Source of the DNA: Sphaerochaeta sp032144095
GTDB lineage: Bacteria > Spirochaetota > Spirochaetia > Sphaerochaetales > Sphaerochaetaceae
DNA length: 64,000 nucleotides
Direction of reading: 5' to 3'
NCBI RefSeq assembly: GCF_032144095.1
Contig: NZ_JAVSNJ010000001.1
Span: 372,001 to 436,000, forward strand
Under the pieces are notes generated by a model. It saw only the letters and a list, made by a program, of their open reading frames with translations, made no database searches and was not told where the DNA came from. Positions 7,937 to 18,400 of this stretch are shown here, in pieces; positions within the stretch are counted from its first letter, which is position 1, and every line of letters starts with the position of its first letter. Position numbers and translations under genes: made by a program.

Positions 7937-8818
7937 ATGCAGGAAAAACTCAGAAGGACCATGATGTTCGTTCCAGGAAATAACCCTGGAATGATCAAGG
8001 ATGCGTATATCTACAACTGTGACTGCATCATGTTTGACCTTGAGGACAGCGTCTCCTATGCAGAGAAGGATGCAGCCAGAAGTCTGGTGTTCCATGCCCT
8101 CTCCACCATCGACTATGGTGACAAGGAGCTTGTGGTCAGGGTCAACGCACTCAACACCCCTATCGGGCTGGATGATCTTGAGGCGATGGTTCGCGCCCGT
8201 GTCGATGTCATCAGGCTTCCCAAGACCGAGACGGCCGAGGATATCGTGTTCTGTGATGCCCAGATAGAGAGAATCGAGAAAACCATCGGGATTCCCGTGG
8301 GAACCACCAAGCTTATGGCGGCTATCGAGAGTGCCGAGGGGGTGCTCAATGCCCCCCAGATCGCGAAGGCCAGCACACGGCTTATCGGTATCGCCCTAGG
8401 TGCTGAGGACTATGTCACGGACCTGAAGACAAACCGCTCTCCCGAGGGGATTGAGTTGCTCTTTGCCCGGTGCATGATCCTGCAGGCAGCACGTGCTGCC
8501 GGCATTTCTGCCCTCGATACCGTATTCTCCGATGTAAACGATGAGGAGGGGCTGATAGCTGAGGCAAAGCATATCAAGCAACTGGGGTTCGACGGAAAGT
8601 CTGTCATCAACCCCAGGCAGATTCAGCCGATCATCGAGGTGTTTACCCCTACACTCAAGGAGATCCAGAAAGCCAAGGCCGTTATGGAAGCCATAGCCCA
8701 GGCCAACAAGAGGGGCTCCGGAGTCATCTCCCTCAATGGGAAGATGATCGACCGGCCCATCGTCTTGCGCGCAGAACGCGTGCTGAGCCTGGCAAAAGCT
8801 GCCAAAATTCTTTTCTAG
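7937..8818 (+). CDS. citE: Citrate lyase beta subunit (citryl-ACP lyase)
   Basis: The protein has 293 residues from ATG 7937, preceded by GGGAGG. CitE cleaves citryl-ACP to acetyl-ACP and oxaloacetate. The HpcH/HpaI-type barrel shows RRTMMFVPGNNPGMI, the metal-binding FDLEDSV motif and the IESAEGVLNA and ALGAEDYV segments carrying the second acidic ligand. It sits in order citD-citE-citF with very short gaps, so translation is probably coupled. Confidence 0.95.
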   Translation: MQEKLRRTMMFVPGNNPGMIKDAYIYNCDCIMFDLEDSVSYAEKDAARSLVFHALSTIDYGDKELVVRVNALNTPIGLDDLEAMVRARVDVIRLPKTETAEDIVFCDAQIERIEKTIGIPVGTTKLMAAIESAEGVLNAPQIAKASTRLIGIALGAEDYVTDLKTNRSPEGIELLFARCMILQAARAAGISALDTVFSDVNDEEGLIAEAKHIKQLGFDGKSVINPRQIQPIIEVFTPTLKEIQKAKAVMEAIAQANKRGSGVISLNGKMIDRPIVLRAERVLSLAKAAKILF

Positions 8819-8828
8819 GAGATACCCC

Positions 8829-10385
8829 ATGCAGAACCTTGACCTAACCGGTATTGCACATATTGATGAGCTGCTGAACGTCGAAGTGCCCTTTGATAAC
8901 GAACATGTCTACAAGGAGCTGAAAAGTTGTCATGAGCGGGAGCTCAGCGACAACAAGATCGTACCCTCCTTGCAGGATGCCATCAGGCTCTGTGGCCTGA
9001 AGGACGGCATGACCATCTCCTTCCACCACCATTTCCGAAACGGGGACTTTGTCGTCAACCGGGTGATGGACACCATAGCAGAGATGGGGTTCAAGAACCT
9101 GGTCCTTGCTCCCAGCTCCTTGATCGATATCCACAAGCCTTTGATCGAACATATCAAGAATGGGGTTGTTCGCCGCATAGAGACAAGCGGCCTTCGTGGT
9201 GAGCTTGCCGAGGCAATCTCCCATGGCCTGATGGATGTACCCGTCGTATTCCGCTCCCACGGCGGAAGGGCCGCTGTGATCGAGACCGGGCAGCTTCCCA
9301 TCGATGTTGCCTTTATCGGAGCCCCCTCCTGCGATCCCCTGGGCAATGCGAACGGGTATTCACGCGACAATGACAAGGGTATCGTCTGCGGCTCCATGGG
9401 ATATGCCAAGCTCGATGCCCAGTATGCCAGGAAGGTGGTCATCCTCACTGACAACATAGTTCCTTTCCCCAATGTGCCTTTTGGCGTCTCGGAGTCGGAT
9501 GTGGACTATGTGGTGGAGGTGGATGCCATCGGGGATCCCAATGGCATCATGAGCGGTGCCACACGCTATACGACCAACCCCAAGGAACTGATGATAGCCC
9601 AGAAGGTTGCCGACATCATTGACGCGACCGATTACTTCCGCAACGGTTTTTCCATCCAGATGGGTTCTGGCGGGGCAAGCCTTGCAACCGTACGGTTCAT
9701 GAAGGAGAAGATGGTCAAGAAGAACATCAAGGCCAGCTTTGCCCTCGGCGGAATAACCGGGCAGATCGTGCAGCTTCATGAAGAGGGGCTCATCAAGAAA
9801 ATCCTTGATGTACAGTCCTTTGACCTCGAGGCAGCCCGGTCGCTGAAGGACAATAGGTTCCATCAACAGATCTCCGCTTCCTACTATGCAAGCCCCAACA
9901 GCAAGGGTTCGGCTGTGAATCAGCTGGATTTTGTCATCCTTTCTGCCCTGGAGATCGACATCGATTTCAATGTCAACGTACTCACAGGCTCCGATGGTGT
10001 CATCCGAGGGGCCATAGGTGGCCACAGTGATACCGCAGCAGGAGCTGCAGTTGCCATCATCACCTGTCCGTTGACCCGTGGGCGTATCCCGACGATCGTC
10101 AATCGGGTAAATACCATCGTTACCCCTGGCAAGACCATCGACATTGTCGTCACTGACCAGGGCATTGCGGTGAACCCGATTCGTACGGACCTGATGAAGA
10201 TGATGCAGGATGCGGATATCGACCTATGTACCATAGAGGAGTTGAGGGACAAGGCTGCAAGGATTGTCGGCGAAGGGACTCCCATCGCCTATACCGACAA
10301 GGTTGTCGGAGTGGTCACCTACCGTGATGGTTCTGTCATTGACCTGATCTACCAGGTGAAGGACGACCAGGGGTCGGAGGAGTAG
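8829..10385 (+). CDS. citF: Citrate lyase alpha subunit (citrate:acetyl-ACP transferase)
   Basis: The 518-residue protein matches the family length. CitF exchanges acetyl-ACP for citryl-ACP, the first half of citrate cleavage. Typical sequences are MTISFHHHFRNGD near residue 58-70, the SHGGRAAVIETG segment and the late AIGGHSDTAAGA and VTPGKTIDIVVTDQGIAVNP regions of the CoA-transferase fold. The gene follows citE by 10 bases and precedes citX by 4 bases. Confidence 0.95.
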   Translation: MQNLDLTGIAHIDELLNVEVPFDNEHVYKELKSCHERELSDNKIVPSLQDAIRLCGLKDGMTISFHHHFRNGDFVVNRVMDTIAEMGFKNLVLAPSSLIDIHKPLIEHIKNGVVRRIETSGLRGELAEAISHGLMDVPVVFRSHGGRAAVIETGQLPIDVAFIGAPSCDPLGNANGYSRDNDKGIVCGSMGYAKLDAQYARKVVILTDNIVPFPNVPFGVSESDVDYVVEVDAIGDPNGIMSGATRYTTNPKELMIAQKVADIIDATDYFRNGFSIQMGSGGASLATVRFMKEKMVKKNIKASFALGGITGQIVQLHEEGLIKKILDVQSFDLEAARSLKDNRFHQQISASYYASPNSKGSAVNQLDFVILSALEIDIDFNVNVLTGSDGVIRGAIGGHSDTAAGAAVAIITCPLTRGRIPTIVNRVNTIVTPGKTIDIVVTDQGIAVNPIRTDLMKMMQDADIDLCTIEELRDKAARIVGEGTPIAYTDKVVGVVTYRDGSVIDLIYQVKDDQGSEE

Positions 10386-10389
10386 GGCT

Positions 10390-10905
10390 ATGGCCACGCT
10401 GGAACAGATCCTGTCTGCCAGGGATGAGAGGGCAGGTTTGCAAGCAACACTGATCAAGAAGTATGGGTGTCCGCTTGTATCCTGTACCATGAACATCCCT
10501 GGGCCAGAAAAGAACAGTACCCTGATACAGGCCTGTTTTGACAAGGCGATGGGAGCGTTTGCCAAGCAGAACGAAGGGGTCCTGGACCTGGTCCTTGAAC
10601 GGAGGCTGGAAACCGGACCTGAGCGGTATTTCATGGTGACTGGAGGGGCAAACCTCCATAGCCTCAAGCGCAGGCTTGCCTTCTTTGAACAGGTATACCC
10701 AATCGGCAGGTGGCTGGACCTCGATGTCAAGGATCTCCAGGGATCTGCCATTAGCCGAAAGGATATCATGCTGGAGGGCAGGACCTGTTTGGTTTGCAAG
10801 AGAGATGCCAAGGAGTGCGCCAGAAGCGCACGACATAGCATCGACGAGCTGGATAGGATCACCTTGGAGGCCTTGCAGCTCTTCCTGGCCAAGGACGGTG
10901 CCTGA
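10390..10905 (+). CDS. citX: Apo-citrate lyase phosphoribosyl-dephospho-CoA transferase CitX
   Basis: The 171-residue CitX attaches the prosthetic group made by CitG to the serine of CitD. Recognisable family segments are MATLEQILSARDERAG at the start, NIPGPEKNS and the FDKAMGAF region. The C-terminal cysteines (CLVCKRDAKEC) are seen in many CitX proteins. The stop overlaps the citG start by one base (TGATG), a coupling arrangement. Confidence 0.9.
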   Translation: MATLEQILSARDERAGLQATLIKKYGCPLVSCTMNIPGPEKNSTLIQACFDKAMGAFAKQNEGVLDLVLERRLETGPERYFMVTGGANLHSLKRRLAFFEQVYPIGRWLDLDVKDLQGSAISRKDIMLEGRTCLVCKRDAKECARSARHSIDELDRITLEALQLFLAKDGA

Positions 10906-11789
10906 TGATCGAGCAGATGCTTGCCACAAAGGCCCTGCTTGAAGAGGTGGGCACCACCCCCAAGCCAGGGTTGGTCGACCGCCTAAGCAGTGGCGGCCAT
11001 ACGGATATGGACTACCATACCTTTGTAGCAAGTACCCAGGCATTGGAGCCGTTCTTCGGAAAGATGGCTCGGGTGGGCAAGCATTGGAAGGGGAGCCTGC
11101 AAGACCTCTTCCTGGAGATACGCAAGATTGGCCTGCAGGCAGAAGAAGCCATGTTCAAGGCTACCGGTGGGGTGAATACCCACAAGGGTATGCTGTTCAG
11201 TGTGGGGCTGCTCTGTGCAGCCTCAGGCTATGCGAGGGAGAACTTTGCCTCCACACGACCGGCTCTGGTCTGTTCCCTGGTAATTTCCATGACAAAAACA
11301 ATCCTCGAAGAGGAACTTGCCAGAATACCGCACAAAGAACAGCTCACCCATGGTGAGCAACTCTATGTAAGAGAAGGCATCCAGGGGATACGCGGTGAGG
11401 TCTTGCAAGGGTTTGCATCGGTACGGACACTCTCCCTTCCCTGGTACGGGGAGTATCTGCATCAGGGGCGCGATCCCAATCTGGCACGGCTGCAGGTGCT
11501 GCTCAACCTCATGGCCCATGTTGCCGACACCAATGTGCTCTACCGCCATGGAGAGCATACCCTCTCCTATGTACAGACCAGTGCCCTGCAGATCCTCCAG
11601 AAAGGGGGAGCCTTCACCGAGGAAGGTTTGGCTCTCATTGCTGAGATGGACAAGACCTGCACAGAGAAAAGGATCAGTTGTGGCGGCAGTGCGGACCTGC
11701 TGGGGGTCACGATATTCCTGTATGACCTCCTTCTGCTCGATCAGCAGATGCAGAAAGATATGGGTGAAGAAAAGATCGTAAACTGGTAA
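10905..11789 (+). CDS. citG: Triphosphoribosyl-dephospho-CoA synthase CitG
   Basis: The 294-residue CitG condenses ATP with dephospho-CoA to make the prosthetic-group precursor used by CitX. Family hallmarks include the TTPKPGLVDRLSSGGHTDMDY segment near residues 14-34, GGVNTHKGMLFSVGLL near 87-102 and SCGGSADLLG near the C-terminus. It is the last gene of the citrate operon. No clear T-tailed terminator was seen in the 101 bases before the convergent next gene. Confidence 0.93.
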   Translation: MIEQMLATKALLEEVGTTPKPGLVDRLSSGGHTDMDYHTFVASTQALEPFFGKMARVGKHWKGSLQDLFLEIRKIGLQAEEAMFKATGGVNTHKGMLFSVGLLCAASGYARENFASTRPALVCSLVISMTKTILEEELARIPHKEQLTHGEQLYVREGIQGIRGEVLQGFASVRTLSLPWYGEYLHQGRDPNLARLQVLLNLMAHVADTNVLYRHGEHTLSYVQTSALQILQKGGAFTEEGLALIAEMDKTCTEKRISCGGSADLLGVTIFLYDLLLLDQQMQKDMGEEKIVNW

Positions 11790-11890
11790 GGACAATTTCT
11801 GGTCTGTTGGTTGTGATGGAGATGGGCAGATATCGTCATGTTTTTGGGACCATGCCATTCAGGAAGCACCTCTTTGTCTTTGTATTGCCC

Positions 11891-12772
11891 TCAGCTTGCC
11901 AAAGGGGAAAATGCCTTGCTCTTGTGCAACACCAATGCCACAGCCCCAAGGCCCAGCACCAGCTGTAACACATCCAGGTAGGTCCCTACCGGGGCTGTGG
12001 ATATGAACAGCGATCGTGAAGGCAGGGATGAGTTGGTGTAGTTGCAGATGAGGGCTATGTAGAGGTTGTTGGCCGCATGGATCCCCAGTGAAGGCTCGAA
12101 GCCTCTGGTATGCAAACTCAGGAAGGTTCCCCCAAAGCCAAATAGGGCGTAGTAGAGCAGGACCGCCCACTTCTGGTTGGCATGCAGCATCTCCTGGTTC
12201 GAGAGATGGGGCAGGGTGAAGAGCAGGGCTGTGAAGAGGCTTACCCAGAGGATGCTCCTGCTTTTTGTTACCAGTCGTCCTTTCCTGAATATCCGTGAGG
12301 GGATTGCACGCATGAGAAACTCTTCACTGGTTGTCTGGATCGGGGTGATGATGAGAACGAATGGCAACATCCGAAGTATCTCTGCCTCTGTTGACGGCGA
12401 AGGGTGAAAGTACTGTGGCTGCACAAGGGCATGGCCGAGGGTGAAAAGCACCGCCAGACCAAAATAGGCTGCACCACAGAGGAGCATAAGAGTCCAATCG
12501 GGTTTCGCCTTGTCGGTGATGATGGCCTTCGGTGTGGTACGAAGCAGGAAACGCAGGGAAAGCAAGAGGCCCAAGGCCATGGAGAAGAACGGGGCATTGG
12601 CCACCAGATAGGCCTTGAGGATAGGGTCTTCTATGGTAAACTTCAAGAATATCTGGGCAAAGAGAGGGCCTAGGGTGAGCCAGAAATAGACACCCAGCAG
12701 CACGGAAAGGGCTCCTGCAATGGCAGGGAAGCGGCCTGTGTTCTTCTTTTCATCCTCTTTGTACATGAGCAT
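11891..12772 (-). CDS. CPBP-family intramembrane protease-like protein
   Basis: A 293-residue membrane protein from ATG 12772; ATG 12766 or TTG 12790 are alternatives and none has a convincing ribosome site. About seven to eight hydrophobic segments are present. The central QTTSEEFLMRAIPSR matches the EExxxR motif of the CPBP (Abi/Rce1-like) family, and later histidine-containing helices (LFTLPHLSN and SLGIHAANN) fit the other metal-site motifs. Family members process or hold membrane peptides, or act in bacteriocin immunity; the substrate cannot be told here. It diverges from addB. Confidence 0.75.
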   Translation of the reverse strand: MLMYKEDEKKNTGRFPAIAGALSVLLGVYFWLTLGPLFAQIFLKFTIEDPILKAYLVANAPFFSMALGLLLSLRFLLRTTPKAIITDKAKPDWTLMLLCGAAYFGLAVLFTLGHALVQPQYFHPSPSTEAEILRMLPFVLIITPIQTTSEEFLMRAIPSRIFRKGRLVTKSRSILWVSLFTALLFTLPHLSNQEMLHANQKWAVLLYYALFGFGGTFLSLHTRGFEPSLGIHAANNLYIALICNYTNSSLPSRSLFISTAPVGTYLDVLQLVLGLGAVALVLHKSKAFSPLAS

Positions 12773-12796
12773 AGGTAATCGTACACACAATCGTGG

Positions 12797-12812
12797 TATA
12801 CTGCAATGTATG
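12797..12812 (+). promoter_or_regulatory. -10 box adjoining the addB start (possible leaderless transcript)
   Basis: A TATACT hexamer (12797-12802) ends 7 bases before the ATG chosen for addB (12810). No Shine-Dalgarno sequence precedes that ATG. If the hexamer is used, transcription would start at or next to the initiation codon. The -35 position shows no good match. Confidence 0.3.
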
Positions 12813-15425
12813 AGAGAAACGAAACGAACCTACACCCATAGTGCTTTTGATGAAGGGTATGTCTGTGTGTTTCCCACAGAGGTAGCAGCAAGACGCTTCT
12901 TGGCCGACTATGCCCTTACGGGGAAGAAGAGGGCGATCCTAAGCGAACAGGCCATCTCCTTTGACCTGTTTCGGGCGCAGTTCTTGCCCAAGCATGAGAA
13001 CGAACAACCCTCCAACACCCTTATCCGCAAGCTGTTTACCAAAAGCCTGCTGCAGAGCCCCCATGGGCTCTCCTACTTCATAAACCCAGCCTTTCCTGAG
13101 GCGAACAGCAGATTCAGCAAATACCTTGCCTCCTTGCTACCACAGCTGGGACAGGCTCTGGATGAAGAGGTCCTCGCCCTGATGCCCCGCCCGATGCAGC
13201 AGGACGTGGCGATACTCTACCAAGCATACACAAGGTTCCTGGCGGAGAACCACCTTTTCGAACCAGGCTTTGAGAGGCCCTCCCTGCAGTTCGCTGATGA
13301 TGCGGTGCTTTCCCGCCGATACTGCATCCTTTTTCCCGACCTCATTGCCGGGTTGGATAGCCTTATCGAAAGTTTGGGCTCCCCCTCCTGGATCGTCCGC
13401 AAGCCACTGCCAGACTGTAGCGGCACCAGGGTAAGGCTTGAGATATTCTCCAACCATGTCGAGGAGATCCACACCACGCTGCGCAGGATCCGCCACCTCC
13501 TTGATGAGGGCGTCCCAACCCGGGACATCCTCATCGGGTGTGCCAACCCCACCACCATGCTCGGCCTCCTTGAGCAACAAGCCTGGCTCTATGACATCCC
13601 CCTGGTCATCCGACAGGGCAAGTCCCCCTTGCTCTATCCCAGCGGGAGGTTCCTCTCCCGCCTGAAGGAGGTCTATGACGAGCGTTTTAGCCTGGAAAGC
13701 ATGAAGGCACTTTTGCTTGACATAGGCTTTCCCTGGAAAGAGCAGGACAAGCAGCGAAAGCTTCTCGCCGTTGCCGTGGATAGGGCTGTGGTTCAAGGCT
13801 CGCTGTGGGGTAGTGACCAGTGGGTCGAACAGCTGCACAATGGGCCTCTTGTCCAATGGTACCGTCAGTTCAAGGAGAGTATCGTAGGCCTATGCACGGC
13901 CAAGACCATCGAGGAGCTCAGAAAGAAGCTCAACCACTTCCAGGACACCTATTTCATCGAGACCCAGTGGGAAGGGACCTCCGGTGAGGATGTCTACTCC
14001 TTCTGCCTCGATGCCATGGAGAGCATCAAGGCAGCCATGGCGGCAGCCTCGATACCCTCCCAGCCAGCCATCTTCAGCTTCCTGCTCGACTACCTGGATA
14101 CCAAGCTCTATGTCCCCCAGATGGGGGATGAAGGGATACAGGTCTATCCCTGGCCCCTGACAGCGGCCTTGGATGGGCCACACCATTTCATCCTCTCCCT
14201 GGACCACACAGCCTCACGTTGTGTAGACCAACCCCTGGCCCTGCTCCCCCAGACTGTAGATGTCAAGGAGAGGAGGGAGGAGGATACCACTGAGGCGACC
14301 TTGCGATCTACCCTCCTCGGGGAGGGGGAGACCTATCTCTCCTACCATACCTCCAGCTATGAGGGGGAGGCTCTGCCCCCCACCTATTTCCTGGAACACG
14401 ACCTGCTGACGGCCCATCGCGAGGATACCGCAGAGGCTGCTGACCCCTTTGAGGGGGAGAACCTCCTGTGGCGTGGGGGCGAGCCCGATGGCAAGGCCAC
14501 GGCCAGGCAGAGCCAATGGTTTGCCCTTGCCCTGGAGACCTCACTTGCAGATACACGGAGCGATTTTGCAAGGAAGCCCATTCCCAGGGAGTGGATCCCC
14601 CTGCTGAAGGATGAGGAGGGGCTCATCCACCTCTCCCCGACAGGCCTTGACCTCTTTGTCCGCTGTCCCTATGCATGGCTGTGCAAATACCTCTTCGAGG
14701 TCGACCAGGCCGAATACCAGGTACTCAGTGTGGACCACCGCCTCATTGGCTCGTTCCTACACGCTGTCTATGAGGCCTTCTTCTCCAGGATCGAGTACTA
14801 CTCCCCGATGAAGAAGGAGGAGTATAGGGCCCTGTTGCTCTCCCTGTTTGACAATAAGCTTGTCGAGTTTTTTGGCGAAGGGGGACCGAACCCTCCCTCC
14901 CGTGCCTGGATCATCCATGAGTTCAGGGTTAAGTGTACCGCCATCCTCGATGAGGAAGAGCGTCTCTTTGCCCATACCCGTTCCCTCTTCTTTGAGAAGA
15001 AGCTCGCCTTTGTCAACGAGCTGTTCTCCCTGGAAGGGAGGATAGACCGCATCATCTGCCTCGACCCACCAGAAGGCAAGCTCTATGCGGTCATCGACTA
15101 CAAGAAGGGGAAGGCCCCCTTTAGCAAGATCAAGGACAAGGTTCCCTCCTTCCAGCTGCCTCTCTACAGGAAGCTGGTACGGGAAGACCTGGGCGCCGAG
15201 GTGGTGAACGCCTCCTACTACAGCATCAAGGATGGTTCCTACCTTCCTATCTGGGATAGGGAGGATAGCGCTGTCATGGCCTTTTGTGACCAGGCTCTGG
15301 AAGATGCCCTGATCAAGATGGCCCAAGGCATTGGGGAGGGGCACCTTGAGGCGACCCCGTCCAAGGAGAACTGTAAGGGTTGCATCTACCGACCCATCTG
15401 CAGAAGGAGGTTTGCAACCGAATGA
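12810..15425 (+). CDS. addB: AddB-like PD-(D/E)XK nuclease, subunit of ATP-dependent exonuclease
   Basis: An 871-residue protein, the partner of AddA in the RecBCD-like repair and recombination nuclease. The inactivated helicase-like N-terminal part is poorly conserved. The C-terminal third (about 600-871) has the nuclease domain: GSFLHAVYEAFF, EGRIDRI, VIDYKKGKAP with the catalytic Asp and Lys, and QLPLYRKL. The CKGCIYRPIC ending plus an upstream RCPYAW cysteine match the iron-sulfur staple of AddB-type nucleases. The start was set at ATG 12810 because the longer in-frame opening (from 12720) lies inside the divergent CPBP gene. Its stop overlaps the addA start (ATGA). Confidence 0.85.
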   Translation: MRETKRTYTHSAFDEGYVCVFPTEVAARRFLADYALTGKKRAILSEQAISFDLFRAQFLPKHENEQPSNTLIRKLFTKSLLQSPHGLSYFINPAFPEANSRFSKYLASLLPQLGQALDEEVLALMPRPMQQDVAILYQAYTRFLAENHLFEPGFERPSLQFADDAVLSRRYCILFPDLIAGLDSLIESLGSPSWIVRKPLPDCSGTRVRLEIFSNHVEEIHTTLRRIRHLLDEGVPTRDILIGCANPTTMLGLLEQQAWLYDIPLVIRQGKSPLLYPSGRFLSRLKEVYDERFSLESMKALLLDIGFPWKEQDKQRKLLAVAVDRAVVQGSLWGSDQWVEQLHNGPLVQWYRQFKESIVGLCTAKTIEELRKKLNHFQDTYFIETQWEGTSGEDVYSFCLDAMESIKAAMAAASIPSQPAIFSFLLDYLDTKLYVPQMGDEGIQVYPWPLTAALDGPHHFILSLDHTASRCVDQPLALLPQTVDVKERREEDTTEATLRSTLLGEGETYLSYHTSSYEGEALPPTYFLEHDLLTAHREDTAEAADPFEGENLLWRGGEPDGKATARQSQWFALALETSLADTRSDFARKPIPREWIPLLKDEEGLIHLSPTGLDLFVRCPYAWLCKYLFEVDQAEYQVLSVDHRLIGSFLHAVYEAFFSRIEYYSPMKKEEYRALLLSLFDNKLVEFFGEGGPNPPSRAWIIHEFRVKCTAILDEEERLFAHTRSLFFEKKLAFVNELFSLEGRIDRIICLDPPEGKLYAVIDYKKGKAPFSKIKDKVPSFQLPLYRKLVREDLGAEVVNASYYSIKDGSYLPIWDREDSAVMAFCDQALEDALIKMAQGIGEGHLEATPSKENCKGCIYRPICRRRFATE

Positions 15426-18400
15426 TTACCTTTGATGAAGTAATGGCCATGGGGAACAGGCAGTTGGATAAGAACCAGCTCAAGGCTGTCTTCTGTGACA
15501 AGAACTGTGTTGTTTCTGCAGGAGCAGGTTCAGGAAAGACGACCGTACTCTCCTATAGGTTCCTTAGGCTGGTGCTGGAGCAGAAAGCCGATTGCGACCA
15601 GATACTCACCCTCACCTTTACCCGCAAGGCGGCAAGGGAGATGCGTGAGAGGATCCACCGGCAACTGCTTACCCTCAAGGACGAGGAACATATTGCCAGG
15701 CAACTTGCAAAGTTCCCTGAGGCAACCATATCGACACTCGACAGCTTCTGTTCGACCATCCTCCGTTGTGACAGCACCTCATACGGCATTGCCGCGGATT
15801 TCTCCATCGATGATGAACAGAACAAGAAGGGCGCCATACGGTGTGCACTGGCCCTGCTTGAGGAGAGCTCCTTCAGTGAAGGGGCGAAGATCCTCTCCCA
15901 GCTCTACAGCCCCGATGTCCTGGTGGAGGGCATGCTGCTGAGGCTCGCCTCGCAACACTACTACCTTCCCAAGAAGGTGGATGACCACCTCGCCGATACC
16001 CTGCTGCAAGAGGTCAAAAAGCAGTATGACTCACTTCTGGCATCCTTTGTCAGCTTGTTGGAGCGGTACGCCTCCTTTACCGACTCTGCTAAGAGCGTAG
16101 CTGTAGCGGCTACCATTGCACAGACGCTACTCTCCGAGATGGCAAAGGGCCCTGACGAGGCGGCCATGTTTGACCTGCTGGCAAGCAACAGCTTCTTTTT
16201 CCGAAAGCCCGGAAAAGGGAGCGGGGATGATTTTCTCTTCCTGCGTGAAAGCACAGAAGAGTACAAGCAGTATAGGCGCAAGCTCTGCATCGCCCTCTCG
16301 GTGCTGTTGCACAGGAGGGAACTCTCCTGTGTAGTCGATTTTGTCAGGAAGTACGTAGAATCCTACCAAGAGGAAAAACGGAAGACAGGGATCCTTACCT
16401 TCTCCGATGTTTCATCGTTAGCTGTGGAGATACTCAAGGACAACCTTGCCCTACGCTCCTACTTCAAGGCAAAGTTCCGCTACATCATGATCGATGAGTT
16501 CCAGGACAACAACCAGCAACAGAAGGAGCTGCTCTACCTGCTTGCCGAAAAGCAGGAACTCTCTACAGTGGGCATTCCCCTCCCTTCGGCACTGACCGAG
16601 GACAAGCTCTTCTTTGTTGGGGATGAGAAGCAGTCGATCTACCGCTTCCGCGGCTCTGATGTCCGGGTCTTCAAGCAGTTGGGTATGGAGCTTGGCAAGA
16701 TCGGGGGGGAAGCACTCTCCCTGGATACCAACTACCGTAGCGAACCTGATCTCATCAAGCTGTTCAACAGGATGTTTGTGGAGGTGATGCGCAATGAAGG
16801 AGAGCTGTATGAGGCTGATTTCTCCCCCCTGGGCTACCGCAAGCCTACTGAAGGGATCTCTCCTACCTGCTCGATCCTGGTGAAGCCGTTTGACAAGGGA
16901 GCCGGTGATGAGGACGAGGAGAGTGCTACTGCCTCCGATGCAGAGGCCTACGCCGTAGCGACCCTCATGCAGAGGATGCTCACCACTGACGACTATCTGA
17001 TTCCTTCCAAGGGAGGGCCGAGAAGGCCCAGACCCAGCGACATGGCCCTCTTGATGCGTACGACTGGCAGCCAGCTGAGCTTTGAGAAGGCGTTCAGGAA
17101 GTTCTCCATCCCCTATACCTTGCAGAGCGCACGCTCGCTCATGCTGGAAGCACCGGCAAACGACCTCTATGCGATGTTGCAGCTTACCCTCTATCCCGAT
17201 GACAGGCTCTCCTATATGAGCGCCTTACGCTCTCCCTTCTGCAAGCTCTCCGATGAGGGAGTGTATTCCACATTACAAGATTACACCGCACATAATATGC
17301 CCTTTGTTGAGGGTCCCTTCCTTGATGAGGAGGACCTGGGACGCTACCGGGCTTGCTGCTCGTTCTTCTCCCTGCTGAAGAGTAGGGTGGAGACAGCGAG
17401 CCTCAGCGAGATAGTCCAGCTTTTGTGGTATGAGAGCGGCTACTACCTCTCCCTGGTAACGCATCCGGAGTACCAGATGTACTTGGAACATTTCACCTTC
17501 CTCCACCGCCTTGCCCAGATAAAGGAAGGACAGGGGATGAGTCTGAGCCAGTTTCTGGACTTCATCCGCAGCAACCTTGGGCAGAACGAGAGGCTCGATG
17601 ACCTGGAGGTTCTCAAGGAGCAGGGGGAAGGGGTCCAGATCATGACGATCCACAAGTCAAAGGGGCTGGAGTTCCCCATTGTATTTCTTGCCAACAGCGG
17701 CAGTGGAGGGAGCGGCAAGGGGAGCTCCCTGGCTCCTTTTGCCGGTGAGACCCTTCCCAACTTCATGTCCAGCACCTTCTCGGTCAGTGAGGCCAAGAGC
17801 GAAGAGGCCAAGAGCGCCGCATCCCTCTTTGAGGAGGAGGATGAAAAGCTGTTTGAGCTTGCCGAAATGAAACGGCTGCTCTACGTCGCCCTAACCCGGG
17901 CAGAGACCCATCTGGTGATCAGTGGCTCATTCAACTTGAAAAACCGCAATCTCTCCGGTGAAAAGCCGGATGGTAACCTCCTTCTGCTCTGTTGCAACAC
18001 CCTAGGGGTGAACATCGATGAACCAGATCTGGTCGATGGGATGGTGCGCGCCTGGAAAATAGAGGATATCCCCGAGCACTCCCTCTATGGGGGTAAGCTG
18101 GTCGATAGGGGTGAACGCCTGCCGTATGCAAAAACATGGTATGCAAACACACCAAAGGCTGTAGACCTTGGTCCTCTGCGCTACGGGGTGACAACCCTCT
18201 TCAGGGAGGAGCAGGACCAGGGGTTTGAGGAAGGATCCCCTCTGCCCCAGCTGGCCAGTGACGATGTCCTTGAAAAGGTAAGGCAACAAAGCTTTTCTGT
18301 CTCAGCCGACTTTGGAACCTTTGTCCACGGGCTGTGCGAGGCGATGGTGCTGGGAAGGCCTCCGGAGGACCCCTTTGCCCTTATGCCCCAAAGATTGTAT

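Noticed and set aside
12720..12809. A longer N-terminus for AddB from the first in-frame codon
   Set aside because: It would run through the start of the divergent CPBP gene, lacks a ribosome site and has no resemblance to AddB proteins.
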